Shown: positions 30,856 through 41,500 of the stretch, piece after piece
Layout: each line of letters starts with the position of its first letter
How positions within the stretch are numbered: position 1 is the first letter of the stretch
Source: Symsagittifera roscoffensis
Taxonomy: Eukaryota; Xenacoelomorpha; Acoela; Convolutidae
Length of the DNA: 64,000 nt
Direction: 5' to 3'
NCBI RefSeq assembly: GCF_963678635.1
Contig: NC_087065.1
Coordinates: 29,638,252-29,702,251 of the forward strand
The notes under the pieces: model-generated
Database searches by the model: none
Told to the model about the DNA's origin: nothing
The model's input: only the letters and a program-made list of their open reading frames with translations
Position numbers and translations under genes: made by a program

Positions 30856-31467
30856 AAGGTTTAGGATGACGGATGCAAAAGGTTGTTAAATGATTTCTAT
30901 TACTTAGACTGTTAGTCCTTACGATTTTTTGGTTAGCCTAACCTGGGTCTATTTGTTCAGGGTTGGGGAGAAAAGTATATCGATTCCGGAGAATGATTTT
31001 ATACTTTCTCGTGGCTAGTATAAGCTAAGGTGTTAACTTACTTAATCTTACTTAAGGGTAGTGATTGTGTTCAGGGTTGGAGAATAGTAAATCGATCCAC
31101 AAGGTTCAGGTATAATTAGAACGCGAGTAGTTCGTTAGATACTATTTTAAACTTACTAAGTCTAAGATTTATCCTGGGTCTGGTAAGAGGGGGGATCAAG
31201 TGAAGGATGAATAACCGAAGTTCTTCACTGTTTATCCTAATTTGAATGATTAGTTTTGTTCAAAAATTTCTGTTAGTCCTGGGTTTTTAGAAAGGGTTGG
31301 ATAGTGAATCGACGTTTGAGGTCGTTAGACACTAGCTAAGTGGGTGGGGGAGAACAAAATTGTTCTTTTTGATCCAAGGAGAGGCCTTGATGATCAAGTT
31401 TTAAATTTAATTAAATAGGAAATGATTTAAGATCCAAGGATGAGCCTTGATGATCTGATTTTAAATT
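30856..31467 (-). promoter_or_regulatory. 5' leader with repeated elements, probable packaging and priming region
   Basis: About 610 bases between the 5' LTR and the first ORF. A phrase with CAGGGTTGG followed by an ATCGA core recurs near 30957, 31072 and 31296. A block GATCCAAGG...GCCTTGATGATC occurs twice 60 bases apart (31371 and 31431), the second lying close to the LTR. No TGG directly next to the LTR marks a conventional tRNA primer site; the nearest TGG on the element's strand lies roughly 30 bases in. Repeats of this kind could bind Gag or a primer, which is inference. Confidence 0.45.
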
Positions 31468-32581
31468 TGTATGGCAAGACTACAATTGTCAAGTAAAATT
31501 TTGTATTCAAAAAATCTTTCTACTATTTCTTGGATTCAGAATATCCAGGTAATAATCTCCGCATAGTGTGAATTCAACTTTTATGTTTCTCAAAAATTTT
31601 CAAAAAATCAGTGAAACTACTCGAACACCTATGGATAACACAAAACTTTTTTTAAATTTCGAATCAGAATAGAAATTAAATTGTGCTTCAAAATTTTTGC
31701 AAAAATTTCAATTATAACCTTTGCGAATGAACAAAGCAACACCCAATACCTTTTAGATCGGTTTCTTACAATAGGATCATCGCAGCCCTCTAATTGATAC
31801 ATACTTTGGGATCATTGTCACTTATCCTCGTTTCACTTATCCTCTGATCCAGTCTTAATAAATTTATATCCAGCTGTAAAAGGTCTTTTTCTTGCCTGTT
31901 CTCCCATTTATTCTTTTCAAAAGCAGTTTAAGTAATTTATCAAAACGAAAAACAGTTGATCTTCAGGCCGAATAGCTTTTGTTGACTTTTTTCTTTTTCG
32001 CGCAGACATTCCCAGATTTTCACCACATATCTCTTTGTTTTGTCTGGCTTTTGAAAATTTATTCAGCGAGAGCACACGGAGGCGTTTTTATGCTGTGTGC
32101 AAGTTTTTTTTTTTACTGATAAGGCCTCTGTTTGAATGGGGAAAATGAATAGCCCACGCTTCCAACCATTTTGAGTTAGGACCGAAGTGTATAACTCATA
32201 GAGTAATTTCGGATAGGGTACACCGTCTGCTCGTCACGCTATCTTATTTTCGGCCGGATAGATTCGTGCAACTTCTTAGTCTAATACCAATCCTAATCTT
32301 ACTCTTATACTATCTAGTCTCAGGTTGTTTAACTAGTCTCTGCTAGGCTCAATAGATCTAGGGTATACTGGTTTATTGCGGTTGCTGAAGTCTTCTTGGA
32401 GAGTCAACTAATTTCTAAGTTAAATTCAAATCTCTCTGGTGCTGAAATTACAAGTAATTCCAGCACTTACAAATAAGTGGGTTGTTAGTTGTATGGATCA
32501 TGATTGGTTAATATTAAATACTTTACAGTGGTAAAATATCTAATTTATCCAATCATAAAATGTAGTTTAGATCAGGTTCCA
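31468..32581 (-). repeat. 5' LTR of the RT-less element
   Basis: 1114 bp, matching the other LTR by eye apart from one extra T near 32110. It should contain the promoter for the element's minus-strand transcript; no TATA box was assigned with confidence. The base after it (32582 onward, ATTTGCAGC) does not repeat the sequence before the other LTR (TTGTTC). Confidence 0.92.
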
Positions 32582-32769
32582 ATTTGCAGCATCTTGTCTA
32601 TATTTATTTGGGGGCGCAAGACTTGACTACGGAATGACAGTTCAGTTTTCTTAGAGTTCGTCGAATTCCTTGTTGTCAACAATATTATAATATTTGACAA
32701 CAACGTTCTTTCTGACTAAGAGTTTGCATCCAAGCACTCGGGTTAATTAACAAAAACCAAGTCTATTTT

Positions 32770-33222
32770 TTAACCTCTCGCGTGAAAAAAGGGTTCACCA
32801 TTCAAATCTTTTTCTTTACGTTGCAGCTTATACTTACGACCCCAAACCCTATCTTCGACTCGAAAAGACACTAATCTAACAACAAAATTGGGTGGTGCGT
32901 ATTCTGATCTGAATTGGCTGAGGTCATGGCAAGCTTGTAGATCCCTCTCTTCCACATGAACATCAAAATACGTCTTGAGAAATTTGATATCTTCCGCACC
33001 GTAAGATACTCGGTTTTAAAGGAGTAAGTTGGCAATAACAACGCAATTTTTACTTGAAAATCGTTCGGTTAGATAACGCGCAATCTGTTGTAATTTCGAA
33101 ATTTTATCATCTTTAGCCTTTAAGTCTTCATATTTTTCTATCAATATAGCAAGAACATGCGAAGTATCAATATCTGAATCAGTATTGATACTTCGCATGT
33201 ATTGATACTTCGCAAGTATCAA
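32770..33222 (-). mobile_element. non-LTR retrotransposon ORF1-like relic
   Basis: Two minus-strand pieces in order. The first (33222-33016) has a coiled-coil-like stretch 'EDLKAKDDKISKLQQIARYL' followed by 'RFSSKNCVVI'. The second (about 33000-32770) reads 'GAEDIKFLKTYFDVHVEERD', then a cysteine-histidine and 'PPNFVVRLVSFRVEDRVW'. Coiled coil plus this RRM-like pattern is what ORF1 proteins of many invertebrate LINEs look like (L1-ORF1p/Transposase_22 type). The frame is broken between the pieces. It starts about 190 bases from the LTR element, which may have landed in this older LINE. Confidence 0.5.
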
Positions 33223-33226
33223 TATA
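33155..33226. repeat. perfect 18-bp-arm palindrome followed by a second hairpin
   Basis: ACATGCGAAGTATCAATA (33155-33172) and its exact reverse complement (33183-33200) flank a 10-base loop. Immediately after, TATTGATACTT and AAGTATCAATA surround CGC. The two hairpins share the same core (GAAGTATCAAT), so the site can switch between two folds. Confidence 0.85.
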
Positions 33227-33583
33227 TTTTGTTCATATTTTGTTAAAATGAAGTCGGATCATTCTGTGCTACTTTACTTGCACAGTAGCCATTTTATAAA
33301 AAATAGTTGCTTTTTTTAATATCATCTTAATACCTGATGATGTAAGCGAAGGAAATGCATTGTTCAACAATAATTTTTCCTTGACGATTGGCGTTGATTA
33401 TGTCAACTTCAGCACCATTCTAAGCGTTTGCATAATTTTCACGAGCACTACGTTACGTGCAAAAAATATTATTCGTTAAAAAATCATAGTTAATTCTTGA
33501 AATTGAAGTCGGAACATTCTCTTCTACTTGCACAGTAACCAGCTATGCTTTTTTATAGTTAAAACTTCAAATAAATAATACAG

Positions 33584-33648
33584 GTCGGTCCTTTCCGGGC
33601 TGCTTGCACATCACCTGCCCTCCCTCGTTGTTATGACTTTCAAAGAAG
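33584..33648 (+). CDS. candidate penultimate exon of an unknown gene
   Basis: The flanks are AATACAG and AAG|GTACCG. In the frame that joins the next exon it encodes 'SVLSGLLAHHLPSLVVMTF' plus 'KEG', largely hydrophobic. It starts with a phase-2 base, so its upstream partner must end in phase 2; no such exon was found before the LTR element. It is markedly more GC-rich than its surroundings, as expected for a real exon. It may belong to a gene whose intron now holds the LTR element, or to an alternative end of the GPCR-like gene. Confidence 0.4.
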
Positions 33649-34075
33649 GTACCGAATATACATGAGTTTTTAGCAAACATTTTTTCTGTATCCTAATGAA
33701 GATACGATTGAAAAGTTGTAAAAAGTTATTGAATAAAAAACCACTTTGAAAAATTTTGAAAAATTTCTTCGCCAAAATCATTTGAGATCATTTACAGGCA
33801 ATCGAAACAAAATCAAGGATTTGCTGGATATACGATAGCAGTCTTTTTTATAGAAAGATAACTTCTAACCAATAGAATTATGTATCCGGAGTAGGAATAC
33901 GGCTTTGCGAACTCGATAAAACATTGTCACATGTGTTGGTGTGCCAGCAATGTCAATCAAAAGTGTTTTCTTTTCTAAAAAATATATAATTCCTGATTTT
34001 TAAGTGTCGATACAAATTCTTATAGAAAATTTGTTTCCGGAAAAAACGCTCAAAGAGCATGACTAAATTTTGTAG

Positions 34076-34281
34076 GTCGCAAGAAGCCGAAGCAATCAGC
34101 CATGGACAGCTATTTTGCAAACTCTATCCGAACTGAGAATACTGCCGGAGTGAACGACATGGAGTATGCCGAACGAAGCGGCACTATTTCTCCAGCCACT
34201 ACAACTACCAGTCAATTGAGTTTCCGACAGTTTGACAACCAAACACCGCCGATGGCCAAGGAGATTTCTTGGAGCACTTAG
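34076..34281 (+). CDS. candidate terminal exon of an unknown gene
   Basis: The acceptor TTTTGTAG at 34075 leaves two bases that complete the phase-1 codon of the exon at 33584. The frame then runs 68 codons to TAG at 34279-34281. The tail is hydrophilic and Ser/Thr-rich ('RKKPKQSAMDSYFANSIR' ... 'SGTISPATTTTSQLSF'), looking like a cytoplasmic C-terminus after the hydrophobic exon. An AATAAA lies at 34393, about 110 bases past the stop, a sensible 3' UTR length. No family recognised. Confidence 0.45.
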
Positions 34282-34392
34282 CCTAAACTTGCAATAACCT
34301 CAATAAGGCAGAAAATGAGTATTAATATTTACTTTTTGAGTGATGACGATACGAGACGTGTGTTTATTTCATTGTTTGACGAATCTATCATA

Positions 34393-34398
34393 AATAAA
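34393..34398 (+). terminator. AATAAA poly(A) signal
   Basis: A canonical hexamer about 112 bases downstream of the stop at 34281, followed by a T-rich stretch. It supports a real transcript end for the two-exon tail. Confidence 0.45.
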
Positions 34399-34790
34399 CA
34401 TTTGTTCATCTCCTGTTATTTAATTTTGTTATATGAATAACTAAACGTCGTAGTAGTCAGACTAAAGTTAGATCATCTTATTTATAACTCACTGTTTTCC
34501 CATATGGGCTCAGGTTTCGCAATAAATCTAAAGTAGTCTTTTTGCTTATAGCTCTCATTTGATTAACTGGAAAATCAGCGAAAGGCATCCACTTTCAAAT
34601 CATTCCCTAATTTGAGGAAAAGTCATATCTATGGAAAGAGTGCCTACATTACGAGGCCAGACTGTGCACTTGATAGGCGCACAGTTTTATGTCTGCAGTT
34701 TTCTGGAATCCAGAGACAAACTTTCAACATATGTAAAAATTTTGTCGGAACAATCAAAGAAAACGAAAGAAAAACAACAAGAGCGTCCTT
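34399..34790. other. no gene seen
   Basis: AT-rich sequence. The plus-strand frame 34631-35116 has no start context, composition or motif that distinguishes it from chance, and it runs through one arm of an inverted repeat. Confidence 0.3.
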
Positions 34791-35876
34791 GTTGCGGAAC
34801 CCGCTTACAATTCACAAATTACACAGTTTGGCCTCGCAATGTAAAATTTTTGGTCTTTCATACTGAATGCTCAAAAAAGAGAACAGTTGAATTATATGCA
34901 TTTGCATCAAATACAACATTGAAAGCTATATTTTGGAAAAAAAGCATGAAACAATTATTAGAGAAGAAATTATTAATCTGCAATACTCTTGCGAGTAATC
35001 AAAATTTTTTTTCTGAATTGAGAAAACTTGAGGTTGTTGTGGTACTAAGCAAAACTCAAAAATATGAGAGAAGTACAAAAAAACTAGTTGTTCATTCATT
35101 TCTTCGTCGTTTATAAAACAGACGTGGTCACCGATTGTTTCGGCTTCTTGTGAGCTAGAAAATATAGTCATATTCTTCAAATTTTTTCTCCGAAAACAAA
35201 TTTTTTGAAAATAATGATGAGTGTTTTGCCCGCAACTCGAAGCTATGAACATTGCAAAGACAGTAGTAGGGAAAAGAAAAATAAAAGTCGGATATGCATT
35301 GAGGTGACACATTAAGACGAGAAAGGAGAGGAATGAAGGAAACCGTATGATGACGAGTGACCGTGTGTTATGTGTGGTAACACTAAAAAGATCAAATCTT
35401 GGCAAATCAACAAAATTAAGTATGAAAAAATTTGCTCGGAGCAAACAATACTATAATATTATAAGCCTGGCAATAATAGAACAACACTGAGAGGGTTTAC
35501 GGCTAATTAAAACGAAACATTGAATGCCCACTGTGTCAAAGTGCTAATCAAGAAGAAACAAGGATTAAATGTTTTGCTGTTTTGCTAGTAGACCAAAAAA
35601 GAAGAAACGGACAACAAAATAAAAACCAAAAAGAAGGAGTAGGCTGAAGATTGAAATAGATGAATCACTGGCTTAGAGAGTAGAAGCACAACACGAATTG
35701 GTGCTTAGTCAAAACTGGCATTCATCAACTGACCAGCATAGACAGAGAAGGAGGATTGAATCTATCAATCGAAGTGTGCGGAAAAAAAGAGACAATTGAG
35801 ACTTCGCCGTGTATTTTACTGATAGCATTACAAAGCCAAAATGTGTAGTTTGTGGGTTGTAAGCGGATTCCGCAAC
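34791..35876. repeat. 1.1-kb segment bounded by 51-bp inverted repeats
   Basis: Bases 34791-34841 and the reverse complement of 35826-35876 agree at most positions (both read GTTGCGGAA.CCGCTTACAA). Between them is AT-rich sequence with no gene. The arms contain the GCGGAATCCGC-like word that is repeated many times further right. It could be a non-autonomous foldback or MITE-like element; no target duplication was identified. Confidence 0.5.
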
Positions 35877-36365
35877 AGTGCTATTTTTCTTTGATTTTTT
35901 TTTGCTGTTTTGGATTTGACGAACAAATAGCTAACACAATTCATAAAAATTGTATTGCTCAAAATTGCTCCAAAACAAGCAATTTTGCGGAATCGGCAAC
36001 AAATTTGAGGAATCCGGAACAATTTGTGAAATTGACCAGCAAATATTTAAAAATGTGTATAAAAAATTATGCTGTCGTGGAATCCACAACTGTGAACGGA
36101 ATCCACAAATAGTAAGCAAAATCCGCAAATTGTGAGCGGGATCCGCAAATTGTCAGCGGAATCCGCATGAATTTACAAAATCTACATTTATTCGCCAAAT
36201 CCGCATGCAATTTGTGGAGTTCATTGACATTTGCAGAATTTGGAACAATTAGCTATTTTCATTCGTTGCGGAATCCGCAACAAAAAAAATGTGTCGACAA
36301 GCTTAACGTAAAAAGTTTTGCGCGGAATCCACAAAAATTTTGTTAGTGGGATCCACTTACATTTT
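35870..36365. repeat. degenerate array of GCGGAATCCGCAA-like words
   Basis: The near-palindromic word (G)CGGAATCCGCAA and variants recur roughly every 15-50 bases (for example near 35988, 36010, 36076, 36096, 36121, 36139, 36158, 36202, 36270 and 36323), separated by AATTTGT-like spacers. The frames crossing it are by-products. Confidence 0.6.
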
Positions 36366-36599
36366 GGAACACGTTTAAAGTCTTGTCTTTAGAATTCAGT
36401 GACCTACAGACACCTAATTATGCGCCTATCTAGTGGACAGTTAGGCCTCGTAATGATGTTAAATTATATCATGTGATCCACAAGCGGGAGAAACAAGAAA
36501 GTGGAGAAGAGATTAATGTGAAATCTGACCCTGCTCGAAGGGATAGTCATTTTTTTAATGTGCTCACTTTATGTTTGGGCTTTCAAAGTCGAGCACATG

Positions 36600-37600
36600 T
36601 CAGTGTTTGCTAGAAAAAAATTAGTCGAGACATTTCTTGCAATATACTGTAGACTGAATTGCACTATTCAAGGCGACCGTTGATCAAAACGCGAGCAAGC
36701 ATAGACTTGTCAATAGAGCTCAGGTACTTCCTGATTTTATACAGCTGTTTCAAACTGCCAAACGATGCACTGTTTCTTCAAATTAAATTACTCATCAATG
36801 GTAAAATCAAACGAGTAGACCTCTTTAACAGATTCGTAAGTTTGCCCATCAGTTTTAAAAAAACAATCTGAGATTCCTATTAAAATAAGAAGTCTTACAG
36901 TTTTCTTGTGTTACCTCCATTCAGCTTTTTTTCTGTCTTGCAAACGATTCAATAATAATTTTCGTTTTTGGCAATTTCTGCTCGATCATTCTTCTGCGAT
37001 AGTTCCTTCCCTCAGGGTATTTGATCTAGCCGTCGAATAACTCTTTAAACCTATCTGTATTTGTGATGCAATTTTGTGAAGTTATTGAAGATATCTCATT
37101 TATCATCTTAGTAGGGCATTTCTAACTTGTCATGGGTAGAAACCAAGTGAGCATGGCGTATATCAATTCTTTGATTTTTACTCTGAACAGACGATACAAT
37201 CAGACAGATTTTTTCTTTAAAAATATTGCAGGCATCTGCGAGTTCGTTCGCATCCAAAACCAAGTCTGCAAAGTCATGGTTTTTTCCAAGCAAATCATTT
37301 AGCGCTTTGATTTTGATATTATCTTGATTTCGTCTATTAAGTTCATATCTGAATTAAATGTTTTCTTTTTCTCGCATAAAGTACCTTTCATTGACGAGTT
37401 TGTTTTCTGAGCACAACAAGATCTTGGTGGTCCTTGGACTTCTACTAACTTCTCTCAAATTTTAGTTGCCTTCGTTGATAAACTGCATTTCATCATCAAA
37501 GAAAATGCATTCGCTCATTTGTTTCCTCTTGACTGTTTCAGGTGCAAAAGTCTCAAGGTTATTTTTCAACACTGCTTCAAATGTCTGCATCAAAGAGTGA
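36600..37600 (-). mobile_element. non-LTR retrotransposon relic (linker and post-RT region)
   Basis: Minus strand, in order. From about 37590-37430, 'NNLETFAPETVKRKQMSE' and a following 'FFDDEMQFINEGN' resemble the linker after the endonuclease. From about 37320-37110 'LGKNHDFADLVLDANELAD' and 'FKEKICLIVSSVQS' follow as the segment before RT. From about 36800-36640, 'LKQLYKIRKYLSSIDKSMLA' then 'RVLINGRLE', a stop and 'CNSVY' match the region after the polymerase palm in CR1/Jockey-like LINEs. The palm itself is missing, so there is an internal deletion plus stops. Confidence 0.6.
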
Positions 37601-38239
37601 GAACTTGTGCTTTACAAATTTTCTGGACCTAAATCAACTAAGCTATATCTCTAACGAAACTTTTTCCAAGTTTAAACGAATTTTTATAGATCGCAATCTA
37701 AAATAAAGTCAGCAGTCGGACAGATTTTGATTAAGTGAACATGCCTTTTAAACCACTAAGACTAGTTCTTTCAATTCCAAAAAGTTCGAGCAAATATTTT
37801 TGAACAAATATTGTGCTACGAAGACACAAGAGTTGACATATGATATAACGCGAGCAGTTCTAGCCTTTTTTATCAATGCTGAGACTTTATCGTGGAAATT
37901 TCACAAACTTCGTTGGGAGATTTTACTCAAGTAATCAAAAATATTTCAAATGGCAGAAGGAAAAAATAGCGGATCTCTAGAAGTCAAGTTTAGTTTGGGA
38001 AATGAAAATTTGCAAAACTTTTCGCAAGTTTAGGAAAATTAACGATGGAACTAACCTTTTTTGATATAATTTATTTTTAATGTCCTTGCATAGGATCAAA
38101 GCGCTGCTAGAAACACTTCAAACTTCTTGCCTAAACCCACGGAATTCAAATTAGGCCAGTTGCCCAATGCTAGACTCGTTTTGTTTTTTAAAACCCATTG
38201 ATCTTTTAAGAGAAGGTCTCTTGATTTTGTTGTGGACAT

Positions 38240-38480
38240 GGTTTAGTGTAGATAGTCAACACTTTAACGTCACTTCAATTACAGAGGGCTGAAAAGTCGA
38301 TGAACTTACACCAATTATCCAACCTTGAGAAACTCCACTGTTTATAATTTCTTGTCCGAACTAGGGTTCTCAACTCTGACCAGCGAAGTTCTGTTTTTCA
38401 AATAGTCAAAAATTATTTCTTGAAATGGTTCACCAATTCTCAGCTGCTTATATTGCAAATGAATCAGGGTGGCATAATCT
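38240..38480 (-). mobile_element. non-LTR retrotransposon RT fragment
   Basis: The minus strand reads 'QLRIGEPFQEIIFDYLKNRT', 'SLVRVENPSSD' and then, after a frame change, 'INSGVSQGWIIG', which lines up with the RT segment around the conserved P-Q-G motif. It lies upstream of the linker region at 37.6 kb on that strand, so it is either a second copy or a rearranged piece. Confidence 0.5.
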
Positions 38481-38559
38481 TTTTTGCGTAAAAACCATGT
38501 TCCACAAAACGATGTCGTTTTTTTTGGCTAATTTTGCTTAAAAAAATAAATGTTTCTGG

Positions 38560-41500
38560 CTGATTTTTCACTGAAAATTGTTTAATGCCTAGCATAGTTT
38601 TATAAAAAAAGATTTGATGTCTCTATTCAAAAGAAAATAAAAACTCGTAGTTTTCAACCAATTTTTTGACCTTTTTATCAAACCAGATTTACAGCAATTT
38701 CAGTTTCTTGTTTTTGGGATTTGTGTCCGGCTATTAATGGTTTTTAAAATATATATTTTTCATTCTTATGCTCATTTTTGGTGTTGAAACACAGTTTGCA
38801 GTAAGGCGTTGAAAGTTCTCATTTTGGTTGTCTCGAGGTAAATCAATTTGTGTTAGTTTGTATCCACTGATGTGCCCGATTTTGTTGAAGTTAACCTCAA
38901 AAGACTGACAAGAAAAAACTGACGGCGCGACATAAGAAAAAACTTAAGCGGCGCGAGTTAAGAAAAGACTTAGGCGGCGCGACTTAAGAAAAGACTTAAG
39001 CGGCGCGACTTAAGAAAAGACTTACAGTAGCGCGACTTACGAAAAGACTGACAGTGCGACTTAAGAAAAGACTTAAGCGGCGCGACTTAAGATAAAACCG
39101 ACGGCGCGACTTAAGAAAAGACTTATGCGAAGCGACTTAAGAAAAGACTTAAGTGGCGCGGCATAAAAAAAAACTGACGGAGCGACTCTAGAAAAGACTT
39201 AATCCACGCTACTTAAGAAAAGCTTTAAGCGGCGCGACTTAAGAAAAGAGTGAAGCGGCGCGACTTGAGAAAAAACCGACGGCGCCGCGACTTAAGAGAA
39301 GACTTATGCGAAGCGACTTAAGAAGAGACTTAAGTGGCGCGGCTTATGAAAATTCTGACGGAGCGACTTTGGAAAAGACTTAATCCACGCGACTTATGAA
39401 AAGACTTAAGCGGCGCGACATAAGAAAAGACCGACCCCGCCGCGACCTAAGAAAATACTTTTGGTATTTTGCTCAGTCGCGCATGTCGCAACGGTTTATT
39501 CTCAGTTGCGCCGGTCTGAAATTGAAAATTTTCAGTCGCGCCAGTCGCGCCATTACTCTAGAATAAATGATTCTAGGCTGATTTTTCACTTGAAGTTGTT
39601 TGGTCTTTTCTATGCCTTGCAAAGTTTAATAAAAAAGATTTGATGTCTCTTTTGAAAAGAAACCAAAAGTTCGTAGTTTTCAACCAATTTTTTGACCTTT
39701 TTATCAAACCAGATTTACAGCAGTTTCAGTTTCTTGTTTTTGGGATTTGTGTCCGGCTATTAATGGTTTTTAAAATATATATTTTTCATTCTTATGCTCA
39801 TTTTTGGTGTTGAAACACAGTTTGCAGTAAGGCGTTAGAAGTTCTCATTTTGGTTGTCTCGAGGTAAATCAATTTGTGTTAGTTTGTATCCACTGATGTG
39901 CCCGATTTTGTTGAAGTTAACCTCAAAAGACTGACGGCGCAATTTAAGAAAAAACTGACGGCGCGACATAAGAAAAAACTTAAGCGGCGCGAGTTAAGAA
40001 AAGACTTAGGCGGCGCGACTTAAGAAAAGACTTAAGCGGCGCGACTTAAGAAAAGACTTAAGTAGCGCGACTTACGAAAAGGCTGACAGTGCGACTTAAG
40101 AAAAGATTTAAGCGGCGCGACTTAAGATAAAACCGACGGCGCGACTTAAGAAAAGACTTATGCGAAGCGACTTAAGAAAAGACTTAGGTGGCGCGGCTTA
40201 AGAAAATACTGACGGAGCGACTCTAGAAAAGACTTAATCCACGCTATTTAAGAAAAGCTTTAAGCGGCGCGACTTAAGAAAAGAGTGAAGCGGCGCGACT
40301 TGAGAAAAAACCGACGGCGCCGCGACTTAAGAGAAGACTTATGCGAAGCGACTTAAGAAGAGACTTAAGTGGCGCGGCTTATGAAAATTCTGACGGAGCG
40401 ACTTTGGAAAAGACCTAATCCACGCGACATATGAAAAGACTTAAGCGGCGCGACTTAAGAAAAGACCGACGCCGCCGTGACCTAAGAAAATACTTTTGGT
40501 ATTTTGCTCAGTCGCGCATGTCGCAACGGTTTATTCTCAGTTGCGCCGGTATGAAATTGGAAATTTTTATTCGCGCCAGTCGAGCCATTACCCTAGAATA
40601 AATGATTCTAGGCTAGTTTTTCACTTGAAGTTGTTTAGTCTTTTCTATGCCTTGCATAGTTTAAAAAAAAGATTTGATGTCTCTTTTGAAAAGAAACCAA
40701 AAGTTAGTAGTTTTCAACCAATTTTTTGCCCTATTATTAAACCAGATTTACAGCAGTTTCAGTTTCTTGTTTTCGGGATTTGTCTCCGACAATTAATGGT
40801 TTTTAAAATATATATTTTTCATTCTCATGCTCATTTTAGTGTTGAAACACAGTTTGCAGTAAGGCGTTAGAAGTTCTCATTTTGGTTGTCTCGAGGTAAA
40901 ACAATTTGTGTTAGTTTTTAGCCACTGATGGGCCCAATTTTGTTGAGGTTAACCTCAAAAGACTGACGGCGCGATTTAAGAAAAGACCGACGCCGCCGCG
41001 ACCTAAGAAAATATTTTTGGTATTTTGCTCAGTCGCGCATGTCGCAACGGTTTATTCTCACTTGCGCCGGTCTGAAATTGAAAATTTTTCAGTCGCACCA
41101 GCCGCGCCATTACCCTAGAATAAATGAATCTAGGCTGATTTTTCACTTGAAGTTGTTTAGTCTTTTCTATGCCTTGCATAGTTTAAAAAAAAGATTTGAT
41201 GTCTCTTTTGAAAAGAAACCAAAAGTTAGTAGTTTTCAACCAATTTTTTGCCCTATTATTAAACCAGATTTACAGCAGTTTCAGTTTCTTGTTTTCGGGA
41301 TTTGTCTCCGGCAATTAATGGTTTTTAAAATATATATTTTTGATTCTCATGCTCATTTTAGTGTTGAAACACAGTTTGCAGTAAGGCGTTAGAAGTTCTC
41401 ATTTTGGTTGTCTCGAGGTAAAACAATTTGTGTTAGTTTTTAGCCACTGATGGGCCCAATTTTGTTGAGGTTAATCTCAAAAGACTGACGGCGCGATTTA

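Larger units (their letters stand above)
14828..32581 (-). mobile_element. 17.75-kb env-carrying LTR element lacking reverse transcriptase
   Basis: It is bounded by two direct repeats of 1113 and 1114 bp that begin TGTATGG and end GGTTCCA on the plus strand (TG...CA ends). All its genes read on the minus strand, so the 5' LTR is the one at 31468-32581. In element order: basic 160-aa ORF, Gag-protease-integrase (2105 aa, intact), 62-aa membrane ORF, 377-codon ATG-less frame, broken env, 522-aa ORF and 104-aa ORF. There is no RT or RNase H anywhere. LTR near-identity says the insertion is recent, although no target-site duplication is visible. The integrase is Ty3/gypsy-like (DD35E, GPY module). 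It is non-autonomous for DNA synthesis unless another element supplies RT. At 17.75 kb it is far longer than common gypsy elements. Confidence 0.9.

Noticed and set aside
34631..35116. 161-residue plus-strand frame
   Set aside because: It crosses an inverted-repeat arm, has a competing frame in the same DNA and no recognisable features.
36659..36840. Candidate plus-strand exon with a good GTAAGT donor
   Set aside because: The minus strand of the same bases reads as the post-RT part of a LINE ('LKQLYKIRKYLSSIDKSMLA'), which explains the open frame.
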